Shown piece by piece: positions 34,411-44,411 of a DNA stretch of 64,000 nucleotides; position 1 is the stretch's first letter, and each line of letters opens with the position of its first letter. The position numbers and the translations under genes are program-made. The DNA comes from Microbacterium sp. Clip185. GTDB taxonomy: Bacteria > Actinomycetota > Actinomycetes > Actinomycetales > Microbacteriaceae. The notes beneath the pieces are model-generated. The model saw nothing but the letters and a program-made list of their open reading frames with translations, was not told the DNA's origin and ran no database searches. The stretch lies in NCBI RefSeq assembly GCF_028743715.1, contig NZ_CP117996.1, forward strand, positions 1,984,001 through 2,048,000, read 5' to 3'.

Positions 34411-35349
34411 ATGAGCATGAAGCGCACGGTGTGGGGCACGGGTCTGTCGACGACGAGCGAGGACGGCACGATTCTCGACGCGTGGTTCCCGACGGTTGCG
34501 GCCGAGCCGCAGCACGGCGCGGCGTCCGAGTTCGCGCAGTTCGCCGGCGCAGATACCCGTCGCCAGGTCACCGTCGCTCCCGTCGAGCTGACGATCGATG
34601 CGGATGCGGCGCCCGCCTCGACGGTTGACGCGTATCTGCGCCTGCACGCGCTCTCCCACCGCGTCGTGGCACCGAACGAGATCAATCTCGACGGCATCTT
34701 CGGTCACCTGCCGATCGTCGCGTGGACGACCGCGGGGCCGATGCACCCCGCCGACGCCGAGCGGCTGCGTCCTGCGCTCACCCGCGCCGGCATCCAGGTG
34801 CACAGCCTCGACAAGTTCCCGCGGCTGCTCGACTACGTCACGCCGCCCGGGGTGCGCATCGCCGACGCGTCCCGCGTGCGCCTGGGCGCCTACCTCTCCC
34901 CCGGCACAACGGTGATGCACGAAGGATTCGTCAACTTCAACGCGGGGACCTTGGGCGCCTCGATGGTCGAGGGGCGTATCTCCCAGGGCGTCGTGGTCGG
35001 CGACGGCAGCGACATCGGCGGCGGCGCATCGATCATGGGCACCCTCTCGGGCGGCGGCACGCACCGCGTCTCGATCGGCTCGCGCACGCTGCTCGGCGCG
35101 AACGCCGGCATCGGCATCTCGCTCGGCGACGACTGCGTGGTGGAGGCCGGCCTGTACGTCACCGCGGGATCCAAGATCGTGCTCGCCGACGAGCAGCCCG
35201 GCGCCGACGGAGCGCGGCCGGTCGTGAAGGGCGCGGAACTGTCCGGCCGCGACGGCATCCTGTTCCGAAGGAACTCGGTGACGGGAGCGATCGAGGCCGT
35301 GCGACGCGTGGGCGTGGGCGTCACCCTCAACGAGGCGCTGCACGCATGA
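34411..35349 (+). CDS. dapD: Tetrahydrodipicolinate N-succinyltransferase
   Basis: 312 residues. The N-terminal domain (about 1-120) is followed by a left-handed beta-helix of hexapeptide repeats (about 140-260) with [14 protein letters not shown] and the [14 protein letters not shown] repeat. The C-terminal end [19 protein letters not shown] is typical. It succinylates tetrahydrodipicolinate, the step before DapC and DapE. The ATG at 34411 is leaderless (TAACCT, six bases). The stop overlaps the PPK2 gene ATG (ATGA), so dapD and ppk2 are one unit. Confidence 0.95.
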   Translation: MSMKRTVWGTGLSTTSEDGTILDAWFPTVAAEPQHGAASEFAQFAGADTRRQVTVAPVELTIDADAAPASTVDAYLRLHALSHRVVAPNEINLDGIFGHLPIVAWTTAGPMHPADAERLRPALTRAGIQVHSLDKFPRLLDYVTPPGVRIADASRVRLGAYLSPGTTVMHEGFVNFNAGTLGASMVEGRISQGVVVGDGSDIGGGASIMGTLSGGGTHRVSIGSRTLLGANAGIGISLGDDCVVEAGLYVTAGSKIVLADEQPGADGARPVVKGAELSGRDGILFRRNSVTGAIEAVRRVGVGVTLNEALHA

Positions 35350-36146
35350 GCGCGGCGCGGCTTCCGAAGAAGCTCTACGAGCGCGAGCTCGCGCGTCTGC
35401 AGGCCCAGCTCGTCGACATGCAGGCGTGGGTGCAGGCGACCGGCGCGCGCGTCGTGGTGATCTTCGAAGGCCGCGACGCTGCGGGCAAGGGCTCGACGAT
35501 CAAGCGGGTGTCGGAGTATCTGAATCCCCGCGTCAGCCGCATCGTGGCGCTGCCGACGCCCACGGATCGCGAGAAGTCGCAGTGGTACTTCCAGCGATAC
35601 GTCCCGCATCTGCCCGCGGCGGGCGAGATCGTGCTGATGGACCGCTCCTGGTACAACCGGGCGGGCGTCGAGCGCGTCATGGGTTACTGCACCGATGCGG
35701 AGTACCAGCGGTTCCTGCGCCAGGCGCCGCTGTTCGAGCGGATGCTGGTCGAGGACGGCATTCTGCTTCTGAAGTACTGGTTCAGCGTGTCCGACGTGGA
35801 GCAGGAGGCGCGCTTCCGCTCCCGGGCGAGCGATCCGATGAGGCGCTGGAAGCTGAGCCCGAACGATGTGCTGTCCATCACCAAGTGGGAGGACTACTCA
35901 CGGGCCAAGGATGCGATGCTCGTGCACACCGACATCCCCGAGGCGCCCTGGTACGAGGTCGACAACGAGGACAAACGGCGGGGCCGGATCAACATGATCC
36001 ACCACCTGCTCGAGCGCATCCCGTGGCAGCCGGTCCCCCACGAGACGGTGGAGATCCCCGAACGCCCCGCCTCACGCGGATACGAGCGGCCGCCGCGCAG
36101 CGCAGACGCGATGGTTCCCGACTACGCCGCTACGCTCGAGCGCTGA
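35346..36146 (+). CDS. ppk2: Polyphosphate kinase 2 family protein
   Basis: 266 residues. Walker [16 protein letters not shown] (about 40-54), Walker [19 protein letters not shown] (about 97-114) and the lid segment [15 protein letters not shown] (about 158-172) are all present. PPK2 enzymes use polyphosphate to make nucleoside di- or triphosphates; class I (ADP/GDP) is the best guess by length and motifs. It overlaps dapD by four bases, which is an unexpected partner for a polyphosphate enzyme. It converges with the dimethylargininase gene after five bases, with no visible terminator. Confidence 0.92.
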   Translation: MSAARLPKKLYERELARLQAQLVDMQAWVQATGARVVVIFEGRDAAGKGSTIKRVSEYLNPRVSRIVALPTPTDREKSQWYFQRYVPHLPAAGEIVLMDRSWYNRAGVERVMGYCTDAEYQRFLRQAPLFERMLVEDGILLLKYWFSVSDVEQEARFRSRASDPMRRWKLSPNDVLSITKWEDYSRAKDAMLVHTDIPEAPWYEVDNEDKRRGRINMIHHLLERIPWQPVPHETVEIPERPASRGYERPPRSADAMVPDYAATLER

Positions 36147-36151
36147 CGCGG

Positions 36152-36913
36152 TCAGTCGCGCAGCCGCACCGACAGACAGGTGACGCAGCCCTCGAGCTTC
36201 TCGAACTCGGTCACGGGGGTCGTGATGACCTCCAGACCTCTCTCCCGGAAGAGCGCGGCGGATGCGGGGGCGTCCGCTGACATGAGCACGGTGTTCTCGT
36301 CGAGCACGACGACCGCGGTGCCGTGCTCCTCGGGGACCGGCAGGAATGCGGGGAAGGCTGCAGGGTCGTCGACGAGCGGCGGATAACCGATGACGGTGCC
36401 GTCCGGAAGCGCGGTGACCGCGGACTTCAGGTGCAGCACCCGTGTCACGGGAACGCCGTGCACCGTCCAGCCACGCGGTTCGAGCATCGCACGCAGCTGC
36501 GCCACGGCATCCTCGTTCGTTCGCGCCGACAGACCGACGTAGACGGTGCGGCCGATCTTGAGCACGTCGCCGCCGTCGAGTGTGGCAGGGGCGACGATCT
36601 CCGCGGTCTCGAGTCCTGTCCGCACGGTGGCGGCTTCGATCGTCGGGCGCTCTCCTCGGCGCGAGTCGGCTCCGGCACGGCAGAGGACGGCCAGATCGCC
36701 GAAGACCACCACGGCGTCCTCGACGAACACCCCGTCCGCCTGTTCGTCAGCCTCGGCGACCGGCAGGATCTCCCACCCGTGGGCGCGGAACACGTCGACG
36801 TACGCCTCCCACTGCTCTCTCGCGAGCGTCGGGTCCACCGGCACGCGCTCCAGATGGGTGAGCTCCCCCTCGGCCAGCCGCGACGACGGAGGCCGCACGA
36901 GAAGTCGCGGCAT
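36152..36913 (-). CDS. ddaH: Dimethylarginine dimethylaminohydrolase-like protein
   Basis: 253 residues of the amidinotransferase/DDAH fold. Conserved points are EDAVVVFGDLAVLCRAGA (about 70-87), TLDGGDVLKIG (about 117-127), the catalytic His in RVLHLKSAVTAL (about 165-176) and the nucleophile Cys in GCVTCLSVRLR at the C-terminus. It should turn dimethylarginine (or a related guanidino compound) into citrulline and amine. ATG 36913 is chosen because it lies two bases after the gltA stop; the in-frame sequence above it is Arg-rich and overlaps gltA. The position behind citrate synthase suggests co-expression. Confidence 0.86.
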   Translation of the reverse strand: MPRLLVRPPSSRLAEGELTHLERVPVDPTLAREQWEAYVDVFRAHGWEILPVAEADEQADGVFVEDAVVVFGDLAVLCRAGADSRRGERPTIEAATVRTGLETAEIVAPATLDGGDVLKIGRTVYVGLSARTNEDAVAQLRAMLEPRGWTVHGVPVTRVLHLKSAVTALPDGTVIGYPPLVDDPAAFPAFLPVPEEHGTAVVVLDENTVLMSADAPASAALFRERGLEVITTPVTEFEKLEGCVTCLSVRLRD

Positions 36914-36915
36914 CG

Positions 36916-38214
36916 TCAGCCCACGCCCGGGTAGTTGCGCTCGGGAGCGCCCACGTACAGCTGCTGAGGGCGGCCGATCTTGGTCTGCGGGTCCTGGTTC
37001 ATCTCGCGCCAGTGCGCGAGCCATCCCGGAAGGCGCCCGATCGCGAACAACACGGTGAACATCCGCGTCGGAAAGCCCATGGCCTTGTAGATGACACCGG
37101 TGTAGAAGTCGACGTTCGGGTACAGCCGGCGCGAGATGAAGTAATCGTCGCGCAGGGCGATCTCCTCCAGCTCCTTCGCGAGATCCAGCAGCGGATCGCT
37201 CACGCCGAGCTCGGCGAGCACCTCGTCGGCGGACTCCTTGACGAGCTTCGCGCGCGGGTCGTAGTTCTTGTAGACGCGGTGGCCGAAGCCCATGAGCTTC
37301 ACGCCGTCTTCCTTGTTCTTGACCCGTTCGACGAAGCGCTGCACGCTCTCGCCGGAGTCGCGGATGCGGCCCAGCATGTCCAGCACCGCCTCGTTCGCGC
37401 CGCCGTGGAGCGGACCGGATAGGGCGTTGATGCCGGCAGAGACGGAGGAGAAGATGTTCGCCCCGGTGGACCCCACGAGCCGCACGGTCGACGTCGAGGC
37501 GTTCTGCTCGTGGTCCTCGTGCAGGATCAGCAGGCGCTCCAGGGCGCGAGACATCACGGGGCTGATCTCATACTGCTCGCTGAGCACACCGAAGTTGAGC
37601 TTCAGGAAGTTGTCGACGAAGCTCAGCGAGTTGTCGGGGTACAAGAACGCCTGACCGACGCTCTTCTTGTGCGCATAGGCCGCGATCACGGGCAGCTTCG
37701 CAAGCATCCGGATCGTGTTGAGCTCGACGAACTCGGGGTTGTGCGGGTCCGACTGGTTCTCGTAGTAGGTCGAGAGTGCCGCGGTGGCGGCCGACAGCAC
37801 CGACATCGGGTGCGCGGTGTGCGGCAGCGCGGAGAAGAAGCGCTTCAGATCCTCGTGCAGCAGCGTGTGACGCCGGATGCGGTTGTCGAAGTCCTCGAGC
37901 TCGCTGGCGCTGGGCAGTTCGCCGTAGATGAGCAGCCAGGCCACCTCGAGATAGGTCGAGTTCTTCGCGAGCTGCTCGATCGGGTATCCGCGATAGCGGA
38001 GGATGCCCTCGTCGCCATCGATGAAGGTGATCGCGGACTTCGTCGCCGCGGTGTTCACGAACCCGTAGTCGAGGGTCGTGTGCCCGGTCTGACGCGTCAG
38101 CGACGACACATCGATGCTGGGCGCACCATCCGTGCCCGTCAGCACAGGCAGCTCCGCGGTGTGCTCTGCGACGGTCAGACGTGCGGTCTTCTGCTGCGAG
38201 CCGGCTTCGGTCAC
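36916..38214 (-). CDS. gltA: Citrate synthase
   Basis: 432 residues, the normal size for type II citrate synthase. The catalytic residues are His in GPLHGGANEAVL (about 275-286), His in GFGHRVYKNYDPRA (about 315-328) and Asp in NVDFYTGVIYKAMGFP (about 375-390). It condenses acetyl-CoA with oxaloacetate. GTG 38214 is the start because AGGAGG lies four bases before it; the longer upstream frame is not protein-like. The first ~40 residues, including QKTARLTVAEHTAELPVL, are the usual beta-rich N-terminal domain of the type II enzyme. Confidence 0.94.
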   Translation of the reverse strand: MTEAGSQQKTARLTVAEHTAELPVLTGTDGAPSIDVSSLTRQTGHTTLDYGFVNTAATKSAITFIDGDEGILRYRGYPIEQLAKNSTYLEVAWLLIYGELPSASELEDFDNRIRRHTLLHEDLKRFFSALPHTAHPMSVLSAATAALSTYYENQSDPHNPEFVELNTIRMLAKLPVIAAYAHKKSVGQAFLYPDNSLSFVDNFLKLNFGVLSEQYEISPVMSRALERLLILHEDHEQNASTSTVRLVGSTGANIFSSVSAGINALSGPLHGGANEAVLDMLGRIRDSGESVQRFVERVKNKEDGVKLMGFGHRVYKNYDPRAKLVKESADEVLAELGVSDPLLDLAKELEEIALRDDYFISRRLYPNVDFYTGVIYKAMGFPTRMFTVLFAIGRLPGWLAHWREMNQDPQTKIGRPQQLYVGAPERNYPGVG

Positions 38215-38315
38215 GGCGCCTCCTTGCGATGGATCGTCGGCGAAAGGTGGGGATCCTCGGTCGCCGGTGGCGACCTGCCCGGGCACGCTACGTGTCGGCG
38301 CGCCCCTGCGATTAC

Positions 38316-38321
38316 AGCCTA
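38316..38321 (-). promoter_or_regulatory. -10 element of the gltA-ddaH unit
   Basis: TAGGCT on the minus strand lies about 100 bases before GTG 38214, giving a leader of roughly 95 bases. No named RNA element is visible in it. The rest of the 167-base gap up to the dapC end contains only a short TCGTAG/CTACGA stem overlapping the dapC stop, a weak terminator candidate. Confidence 0.5.
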
Positions 38322-38381
38322 GCCGGGGCCGGGGCCTACGGTGACTGACGCCAAAGGAATGAGAGATTCGTAGGAGAAGAT

Positions 38382-39494
38382 CTACGAGCTCGCGGCGGTG
38401 AGACGTGCCGCAGCCGCGGCGATCCGCTCATCCGACGCCGTCAGGGAGAGCCGGATGTGCTGGCGGTGGTGCGGTCCGTAGAAGTGCCCGGGACCCGCGA
38501 GAATGCCGAGCTCGGCCAGGGCGGCCATGCTGTCCCAGGCGTCCTCACCGCGCGTCGCCCACAGATAGAGACCGGCCTCGCTGCGGTCCACGCGGAAGCC
38601 GGCGGCCTCGACGGCGGGCTTCAGCACTGCGCGCCTGGCGCCGTAGCGCTCCTTCTGGGCGGCGACGTGCGCATCGTCGCCCAACGCCGCCACCATCGCG
38701 GCCTGCACGGGTGCCGGCAGCATGAGACCGAGATGCTTGCGCGCCGTCAGCAGCCGCGCGACGAGCGCGGGATCGCCCGCGAGGAAGGCGGCACGATAGC
38801 CGGCGAGGTTGGACTGCTTGCTCAGCGAGTAGACCGACAGCACGCCTGACAGATCGTCGGCGACCACGGCGGGATTCAGGACCGACGGCACGGGGGCATC
38901 AGCCCACGGTTCTTCCCACCCGAGTTCGGCGTAGCACTCGTCGGACGCCAGGACCGCGCCGAGCTCTCGGGCACGCTCACGCGCACGGCGCAGCTCCGCG
39001 ACGCTCCACACGCGTCCGTCCGGGTTGCCGGGAGAGTTGATCCAGACGAGCTTGGTGCCCTCCGGCCAGGATGCGGGATCGTCCTCGGCCACCGGAGTGG
39101 CACCGACCAGGCGTGCACCGACCTCGTACGTCGGATACGCCGCCACCGGATGCACGACGGTGTCGCCCGCGCCGAGCCCCAGCAGCAGCGGAAGCAGCGC
39201 GACGAGCTCTTTCGAACCGACGGTCGGCAGCACGTGAGGGGGCGTCAGACCCACGACACCGCGGCGCCTGGCGTACCAGTCGACGATCGCCTCGCGCAGC
39301 GGGGGCGTGCCCACGGTCTGCGGGTAGGCATGCGCGTCGGTCGCGGCGGCGAGGGCGGCCCCGACGACCGCCGGCGTGGGATCGACCGGCGAGCCGATGG
39401 ACAGGTCGACGATGCCGTCAGGATGCCGCCGCGCGGTCTCGGCGTACGGTGCGACGGCGTCCCAGGGGTAGTCGGCGAGATCGGCGACGCTCAT
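38382..39494 (-). CDS. dapC: Succinyldiaminopimelate transaminase
   Basis: 370 residues, fold type I PLP aminotransferase. The N-terminal PWDAVAPYAETARRHPDG and IDLSIGSPVDPTP-type motif (VDLSIGSPVDPTP here), NSPGNPDG (about 152-159) and the PLP lysine in VYSLSKQSNLAGYRAAF (about 221-237) place it with actinobacterial DapC. It converts N-succinyl-2-amino-6-ketopimelate to succinyl-LL-diaminopimelate with glutamate. ATG 39494 follows the fdxA stop by eight bases. The fdxA-dapC pair is the usual order in actinobacteria. The stop codon is TAG. Confidence 0.93.
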   Translation of the reverse strand: MSVADLADYPWDAVAPYAETARRHPDGIVDLSIGSPVDPTPAVVGAALAAATDAHAYPQTVGTPPLREAIVDWYARRRGVVGLTPPHVLPTVGSKELVALLPLLLGLGAGDTVVHPVAAYPTYEVGARLVGATPVAEDDPASWPEGTKLVWINSPGNPDGRVWSVAELRRARERARELGAVLASDECYAELGWEEPWADAPVPSVLNPAVVADDLSGVLSVYSLSKQSNLAGYRAAFLAGDPALVARLLTARKHLGLMLPAPVQAAMVAALGDDAHVAAQKERYGARRAVLKPAVEAAGFRVDRSEAGLYLWATRGEDAWDSMAALAELGILAGPGHFYGPHHRQHIRLSLTASDERIAAAAARLTAASS

Positions 39495-39502
39495 CTAGGC
39501 GA

Positions 39503-39823
39503 TCACTCGCCCTGCGGCGGCAGCTCGGCGATGACCGGGTGATCCTTGTGGATCACGCCGACCTTTGCGGCGCCGCCGGGCGAGCCGATGTCGTCGAAGA
39601 ACTCGACGTTGGCCTTGTAGTAGTCCTGCCACTCTTCGGGGAGGTCGTCTTCGTAGTAGATCGCCTCGACGGGGCAGGCCGGCTCGCACGCTCCGCAGTC
39701 CACGCACTCATCGGGGTGGATGTAGAGCGAGCGATCGCCCTCGTAGATGCAGTCGACGGGGCATTCGTCGATGCAGGCGCGATCCTTGACATCGACGCAC
39801 GGAAGGGCGATCACATACGTCAC
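39503..39823 (-). CDS. fdxA: 7Fe ferredoxin
   Basis: 106 residues. Cluster ligands are Cys9, Cys17, Cys21 and Cys25 in PCVDVKDRACIDECPVDC, then CVDCGACEPACPVEAIYYE (about 40-58), the pattern of bacterial [3Fe-4S][4Fe-4S] ferredoxins. The C-terminal extension with NVEFFDDIGSPGGAAKVG is the standard FdxA tail. It is a low-potential electron carrier. GTG 39823 has TAGACT six bases upstream, and the TAG of that hexamer is also the stop codon of the preceding gene. It is transcribed with dapC. Confidence 0.94.
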   Translation of the reverse strand: MTYVIALPCVDVKDRACIDECPVDCIYEGDRSLYIHPDECVDCGACEPACPVEAIYYEDDLPEEWQDYYKANVEFFDDIGSPGGAAKVGVIHKDHPVIAELPPQGE

Positions 39824-39829
39824 GGGATC

Positions 39830-39835
39830 AGTCTA
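39830..39835 (-). promoter_or_regulatory. -10 element of fdxA-dapC, sharing bases with a stop codon
   Basis: TAGACT on the minus strand is six bases before GTG 39823. Its first three bases are the TAG stop of the membrane-protein gene 39833-40210. Confidence 0.6.
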
Positions 39836-40210
39836 GTTGGCCTCGGCTGTTCGTCGGGGCGTACGCGGCCATGCCACGACGATGGCGGCGATCAACGGGA
39901 CCGCCCCCATCCAGATCAGCGCGAGCGTCTCGTGCTCGACCGTGAACAACACGGACCCGCCCGTCGAGGGCTGGGCGAACACGTAGGTGATGACCATCAT
40001 GCCCAGCGCCGCAGCGAGGGTCGTCCACCTGTCCCCCGTCAGCAGCCGCACGGCGATCAGCAGTGCGCCCGCACCGATGACGCCGAGGAGGAGCCCGATC
40101 GGCACCGGTCCGATGAATGCCGCGTGAGCGAAGGATCCGGCGGCGCCGTAGACGATCCCCACGACCAGAGCGATCACCCAGGCGGCGATCCGAGATGCAA
40201 GCGAGCCCAC
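39833..40210 (-). CDS. Four-span membrane protein of unknown function
   Basis: 125 residues with four hydrophobic segments (about 7-28, 35-55, 65-82 and 95-115) and a short basic C-terminus. The middle loop FAQPSTGGSVLFTVEH is the most distinctive part. I do not recognise a characterised family with confidence. GTG 40210 has TAGGAT six bases upstream, so it probably has its own leaderless promoter; its stop merges with the fdxA -10. The position before fdxA-dapC is common in actinobacteria and hints at a housekeeping rather than acquired gene. Confidence 0.75.
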   Translation of the reverse strand: MGSLASRIAAWVIALVVGIVYGAAGSFAHAAFIGPVPIGLLLGVIGAGALLIAVRLLTGDRWTTLAAALGMMVITYVFAQPSTGGSVLFTVEHETLALIWMGAVPLIAAIVVAWPRTPRRTAEAN

Positions 40211-40216
40211 CCCGGG

Positions 40217-40222
40217 ATCCTA
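40217..40222 (-). promoter_or_regulatory. -10 element, leaderless start of the membrane protein
   Basis: TAGGAT on the minus strand, six bases before GTG 40210. Confidence 0.6.
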
Positions 40223-40244
40223 GTCGCCGCGGGTGTGAGTCTTC

Positions 40245-40559
40245 TCAGGCGGCCCAACCCGCCAGACGAAGCAGAGCCGCGACGGCCGCCGCGATCACCA
40301 CCACGACCAGGAACGGCGCCCGCAGCGCGAGCAGCCCCGCGGCCACCAGCAGCGCGGGCAGACGCGCATCGACGACGATCGCCTGGCCCGCCCCCAACGT
40401 CTGCACGGCGACGAGCGCACCGAGCAGCGCCACGGTGAGCAGATCGGCGATGCGCGCGGGCCGGGGAGCCTCGACGAAGCGCGTCGGGATGGCGTAGCCC
40501 ACGGCTTTCAGGGCGAGGCAGATCACGGCGGCCAGCAGGACCGCGTTCCAGAGCGTCAT
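40245..40559 (-). CDS. azlD: AzlD family branched-chain amino acid exporter subunit
   Basis: 104 residues with four hydrophobic segments. It begins with TLWNAVLLAAVICLALKAVGY and ends in a Val/Ala-rich span followed by LLRLAGWAA, the size and layout of AzlD. With AzlC it forms a small exporter of branched-chain amino acids and analogues. The ATG at 40559 overlaps the azlC stop (ATGA), which fixes it and excludes the longer frame running through azlC. No separate promoter is visible. Confidence 0.87.
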   Translation of the reverse strand: MTLWNAVLLAAVICLALKAVGYAIPTRFVEAPRPARIADLLTVALLGALVAVQTLGAGQAIVVDARLPALLVAAGLLALRAPFLVVVVIAAAVAALLRLAGWAA

Positions 40560-41254
40560 GATGCCCCCTTCGCCACAGGGCGATCGACCCATCCGACGAC
40601 GATTGCCACGAGGGCCGCGATCAGCACGGGAACGCCCGGCATCAGCGCGGGCGTGAGCACGGTCGCCACCACGGCTGCCGCGATTCCCACAGCGATGGCC
40701 TGCCGGCCCGCCAGTCGCGGCCACAGCAGCGCGAGGAAGGCAGCGGCGGCCGCCGCATCCAGTCCGTACGCGCGCGGGTCGCCCAGCACGTCCCCCAGCA
40801 GCGCCCCCGCGAGAGTGGAGATGTTCCAGCCGATGTAGATGCCGACACCCGTGACCCAGAAGCCGAGCGACCGGGCGCGGGTGTCCTTCTGAGCGAGCGA
40901 GACCGCCGTCGACTCGTCGATCGTGAACCCGGCCGCGGCCATCTTGCGCCAGAGCGCGTCGAACTGCGGCGACAGCCGCATGCCGTACGCGACGTTGCGC
41001 ACGCCGAGCAGCGCCGCGGAGGCGATCGCCGCGGGTGCGGCGGCGATCCCACCGGCAGCGATCACGCCCACGAAGGCGAACTGCGAGCCGCCGGTGAACA
41101 TGAGCAGGCTCAAGACGCACGTCTGCCACACATCCAGACCCGCCGCGACCGAGAGGGCGCCGAAGGAGATGCCGTATGCGCTCGTCGCCAGAGCGACCGC
41201 GAGGCCCTGCCGCACCGCACGACGGCCGGCGTCGGGCGCGCGGTCCTCATCCAT
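40556..41254 (-). CDS. azlC: AzlC family branched-chain amino acid exporter subunit
   Basis: 232 residues. It has six or seven membrane spans with the family segments LATSAYGISFGALSVAAG (about 21-38), MFTGGSQFAFVGVIAAGG (about 51-68) and LGVRNVAYGMRLSPQF (about 80-95), plus TIDESTAVSLAQKD. It is the large subunit of the AzlCD exporter. ATG 41254 is chosen because the acidic MDEDRAPDAGRR start follows a CATCAT -10-like hexamer by six bases; GTG 41260 is a near alternative. It diverges from the XRE-type regulator gene, 65 bases apart, which probably controls it. Confidence 0.9.
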   Translation of the reverse strand: MDEDRAPDAGRRAVRQGLAVALATSAYGISFGALSVAAGLDVWQTCVLSLLMFTGGSQFAFVGVIAAGGIAAAPAAIASAALLGVRNVAYGMRLSPQFDALWRKMAAAGFTIDESTAVSLAQKDTRARSLGFWVTGVGIYIGWNISTLAGALLGDVLGDPRAYGLDAAAAAAFLALLWPRLAGRQAIAVGIAAAVVATVLTPALMPGVPVLIAALVAIVVGWVDRPVAKGAS

Positions 41255-41307
41255 CCCCACATGATGTCCGCAGGATCTGGTGTTCGTCAAACCGAACGGT
41301 CGTGCAC

Positions 41308-41313
41308 CATACT
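41308..41313 (+). promoter_or_regulatory. -10-like element, leaderless start of the azl regulator
   Basis: CATACT, six bases before ATG 41320, with TTCGTCA at a plausible -35 distance. The 65-base gap to azlC would have to hold both promoters and any operator. Confidence 0.5.
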
Positions 41314-41319
41314 GAACGC

Positions 41320-41868
41320 ATGGAGGCCCTCGGTCCACGCATCGCCCAGTCGCTCCGCCGTGAGCGGGAGCGCAAAGGGTTCAGCATCTCCGAGCTGGCG
41401 CGGCAGGCCGGCGTAGGAAAGGCCACGATCTCGCAACTCGAGTCGGGCGCCGGAAACCCGAGCGTGGAGACGCTCTGGGCGATCGCGACCGCCCTTGGGG
41501 TGCCCTTCGCGGTCTTCGTCGAAGAGCCCGACGACGGCCCCCGGCTCATCCGCGCACGCTCCGGCGACGGCATCCGTGCGGCCGACTCTCCCTACAGCGC
41601 CCTGCTGCTCGCGGCCGGCTCACCGCAATCCCGTAGCGACCTCTACCTGCTGCGTGCTGAGCCGGGCGAGCCGCGTCGGTCACTGCCGCACGCCCTGGGA
41701 ACCGTCGAGCACGTCGTGCTCGTCACGGGTCGCGCTGCGGCAGGCCCCGCGGACTCCCCCATCGAGCTCGCGCCGGGCGATTACCTCCGGTATCGCGGGG
41801 ACGCGCCTCACGTCTTCGAGGCGCTGACCCGCGACACCAGCGCGGTCCTCGTCTCCGAGGTCCGCTAG
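41320..41868 (+). CDS. XRE-family regulator with cupin domain
   Basis: 182 residues. A helix-turn-helix domain (about 5-65) reads RRERERKGFSISELARQ and GVGKATISQLESGAGNPS, and a cupin domain (about 95-182) contains PHALGTVEHVVLVTG and LAPGDYLRYRGDAPHVFEA. Regulators of this architecture often control adjacent transporters and sense a small ligand in the cupin. Its divergence from azlCD makes that exporter the natural target. ATG 41320 is leaderless by the -10 spacing. It converges with typA, seven bases apart. Confidence 0.9.
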   Translation: MEALGPRIAQSLRRERERKGFSISELARQAGVGKATISQLESGAGNPSVETLWAIATALGVPFAVFVEEPDDGPRLIRARSGDGIRAADSPYSALLLAAGSPQSRSDLYLLRAEPGEPRRSLPHALGTVEHVVLVTGRAAAGPADSPIELAPGDYLRYRGDAPHVFEALTRDTSAVLVSEVR

Positions 41869-41875
41869 ATCACGT

Positions 41876-43789
<1,914 letters not shown>

Positions 43790-43838
43790 ACAGGTTTCCT
43801 TGCAGTGAGGGAGGGTGACCCGGGACTCCGGGCCCCTC

Positions 43839-43844
43839 AGTCTA
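43839..43844 (-). promoter_or_regulatory. -10 element of typA
   Basis: TAGACT on the minus strand gives a leader of about 42 bases with a CCCGG/CCGGG stem before the AGGAAA ribosome binding site. Confidence 0.5.
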
Positions 43845-43865
43845 CCGCAGGCGGCGGTGAGACGG

Positions 43866-44411
43866 TCAGCCGGCCTGGACCACAGCCACCGCGACGCCGG
43901 CCCAGACCAACAGGGCGATGACAGACACGAGCGCCGGGAGGTCCCACATCCGTCGAACCGAAGCGGGAACCGCGGTCGATGCTCTGGCGGCGCGCCAGTC
44001 CTCGATGAGACGCTCCGCGTCAGCCGAGCCGGCCGCCGGGCGATCACCGGCGCCAGCGCGGCGAGAGCCGCTGCGGGCCGAAACAGGTCCGCCGTAACAG
44101 GTGATCGTACGCCCCTCAGTCGTCTCGACCACGACCTGATAGCGCATGCGGATATCGGCGACAGCGGAGAACGGGATGCGCGTGACGCGCAGGAAGTTCT
44201 GCACGCGCAGTCCGTCGGCGGAGCTGACGATGCTCGACGCGAACAGACCCACGTAGATGCCCCACAGCGCGAGCAGGACCCAGGGCGCGAGCAGGAGCGC
44301 GCTGACGATCCCGGCGCGGATCAGTGCGTCGCCGAGGAGGAAGGCGGCGGCGACCGCCGAGATGATGATCCCGACGGTCGCCGACGTCGACCGATAGACG
44401 GTGCGGTTCAG
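43866..44411 (-). CDS. Bacterial PH-domain membrane protein, CTG start
   Basis: 181 residues if translation begins at CTG 44411. Two membrane spans (about 15-32 and 36-55) are followed by a bacterial PH domain, SADGLRVQNFLRVTRIPFSA and VADIRMRYQVVVET, and a third span near the C-terminus (about 155-175). The first ATG/GTG in frame is GTG 44252, which would cut off both N-terminal spans, whereas CTG 44411 has GGAGG six bases upstream and overlaps the ABC ATPase stop as CTGA. I therefore infer a rare CTG start. The function of the family is unknown. Confidence 0.7.
   Translation of the reverse strand: MNRTVYRSTSATVGIIISAVAAAFLLGDALIRAGIVSALLLAPWVLLALWGIYVGLFASSIVSSADGLRVQNFLRVTRIPFSAVADIRMRYQVVVETTEGRTITCYGGPVSARSGSRRAGAGDRPAAGSADAERLIEDWRAARASTAVPASVRRMWDLPALVSVIALLVWAGVAVAVVQAG

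Noticed and set aside
36916..38286. Longer gltA start at 38286
   Set aside because: AGGAGG four bases before GTG 38214 and the normal family length favour the shorter product.
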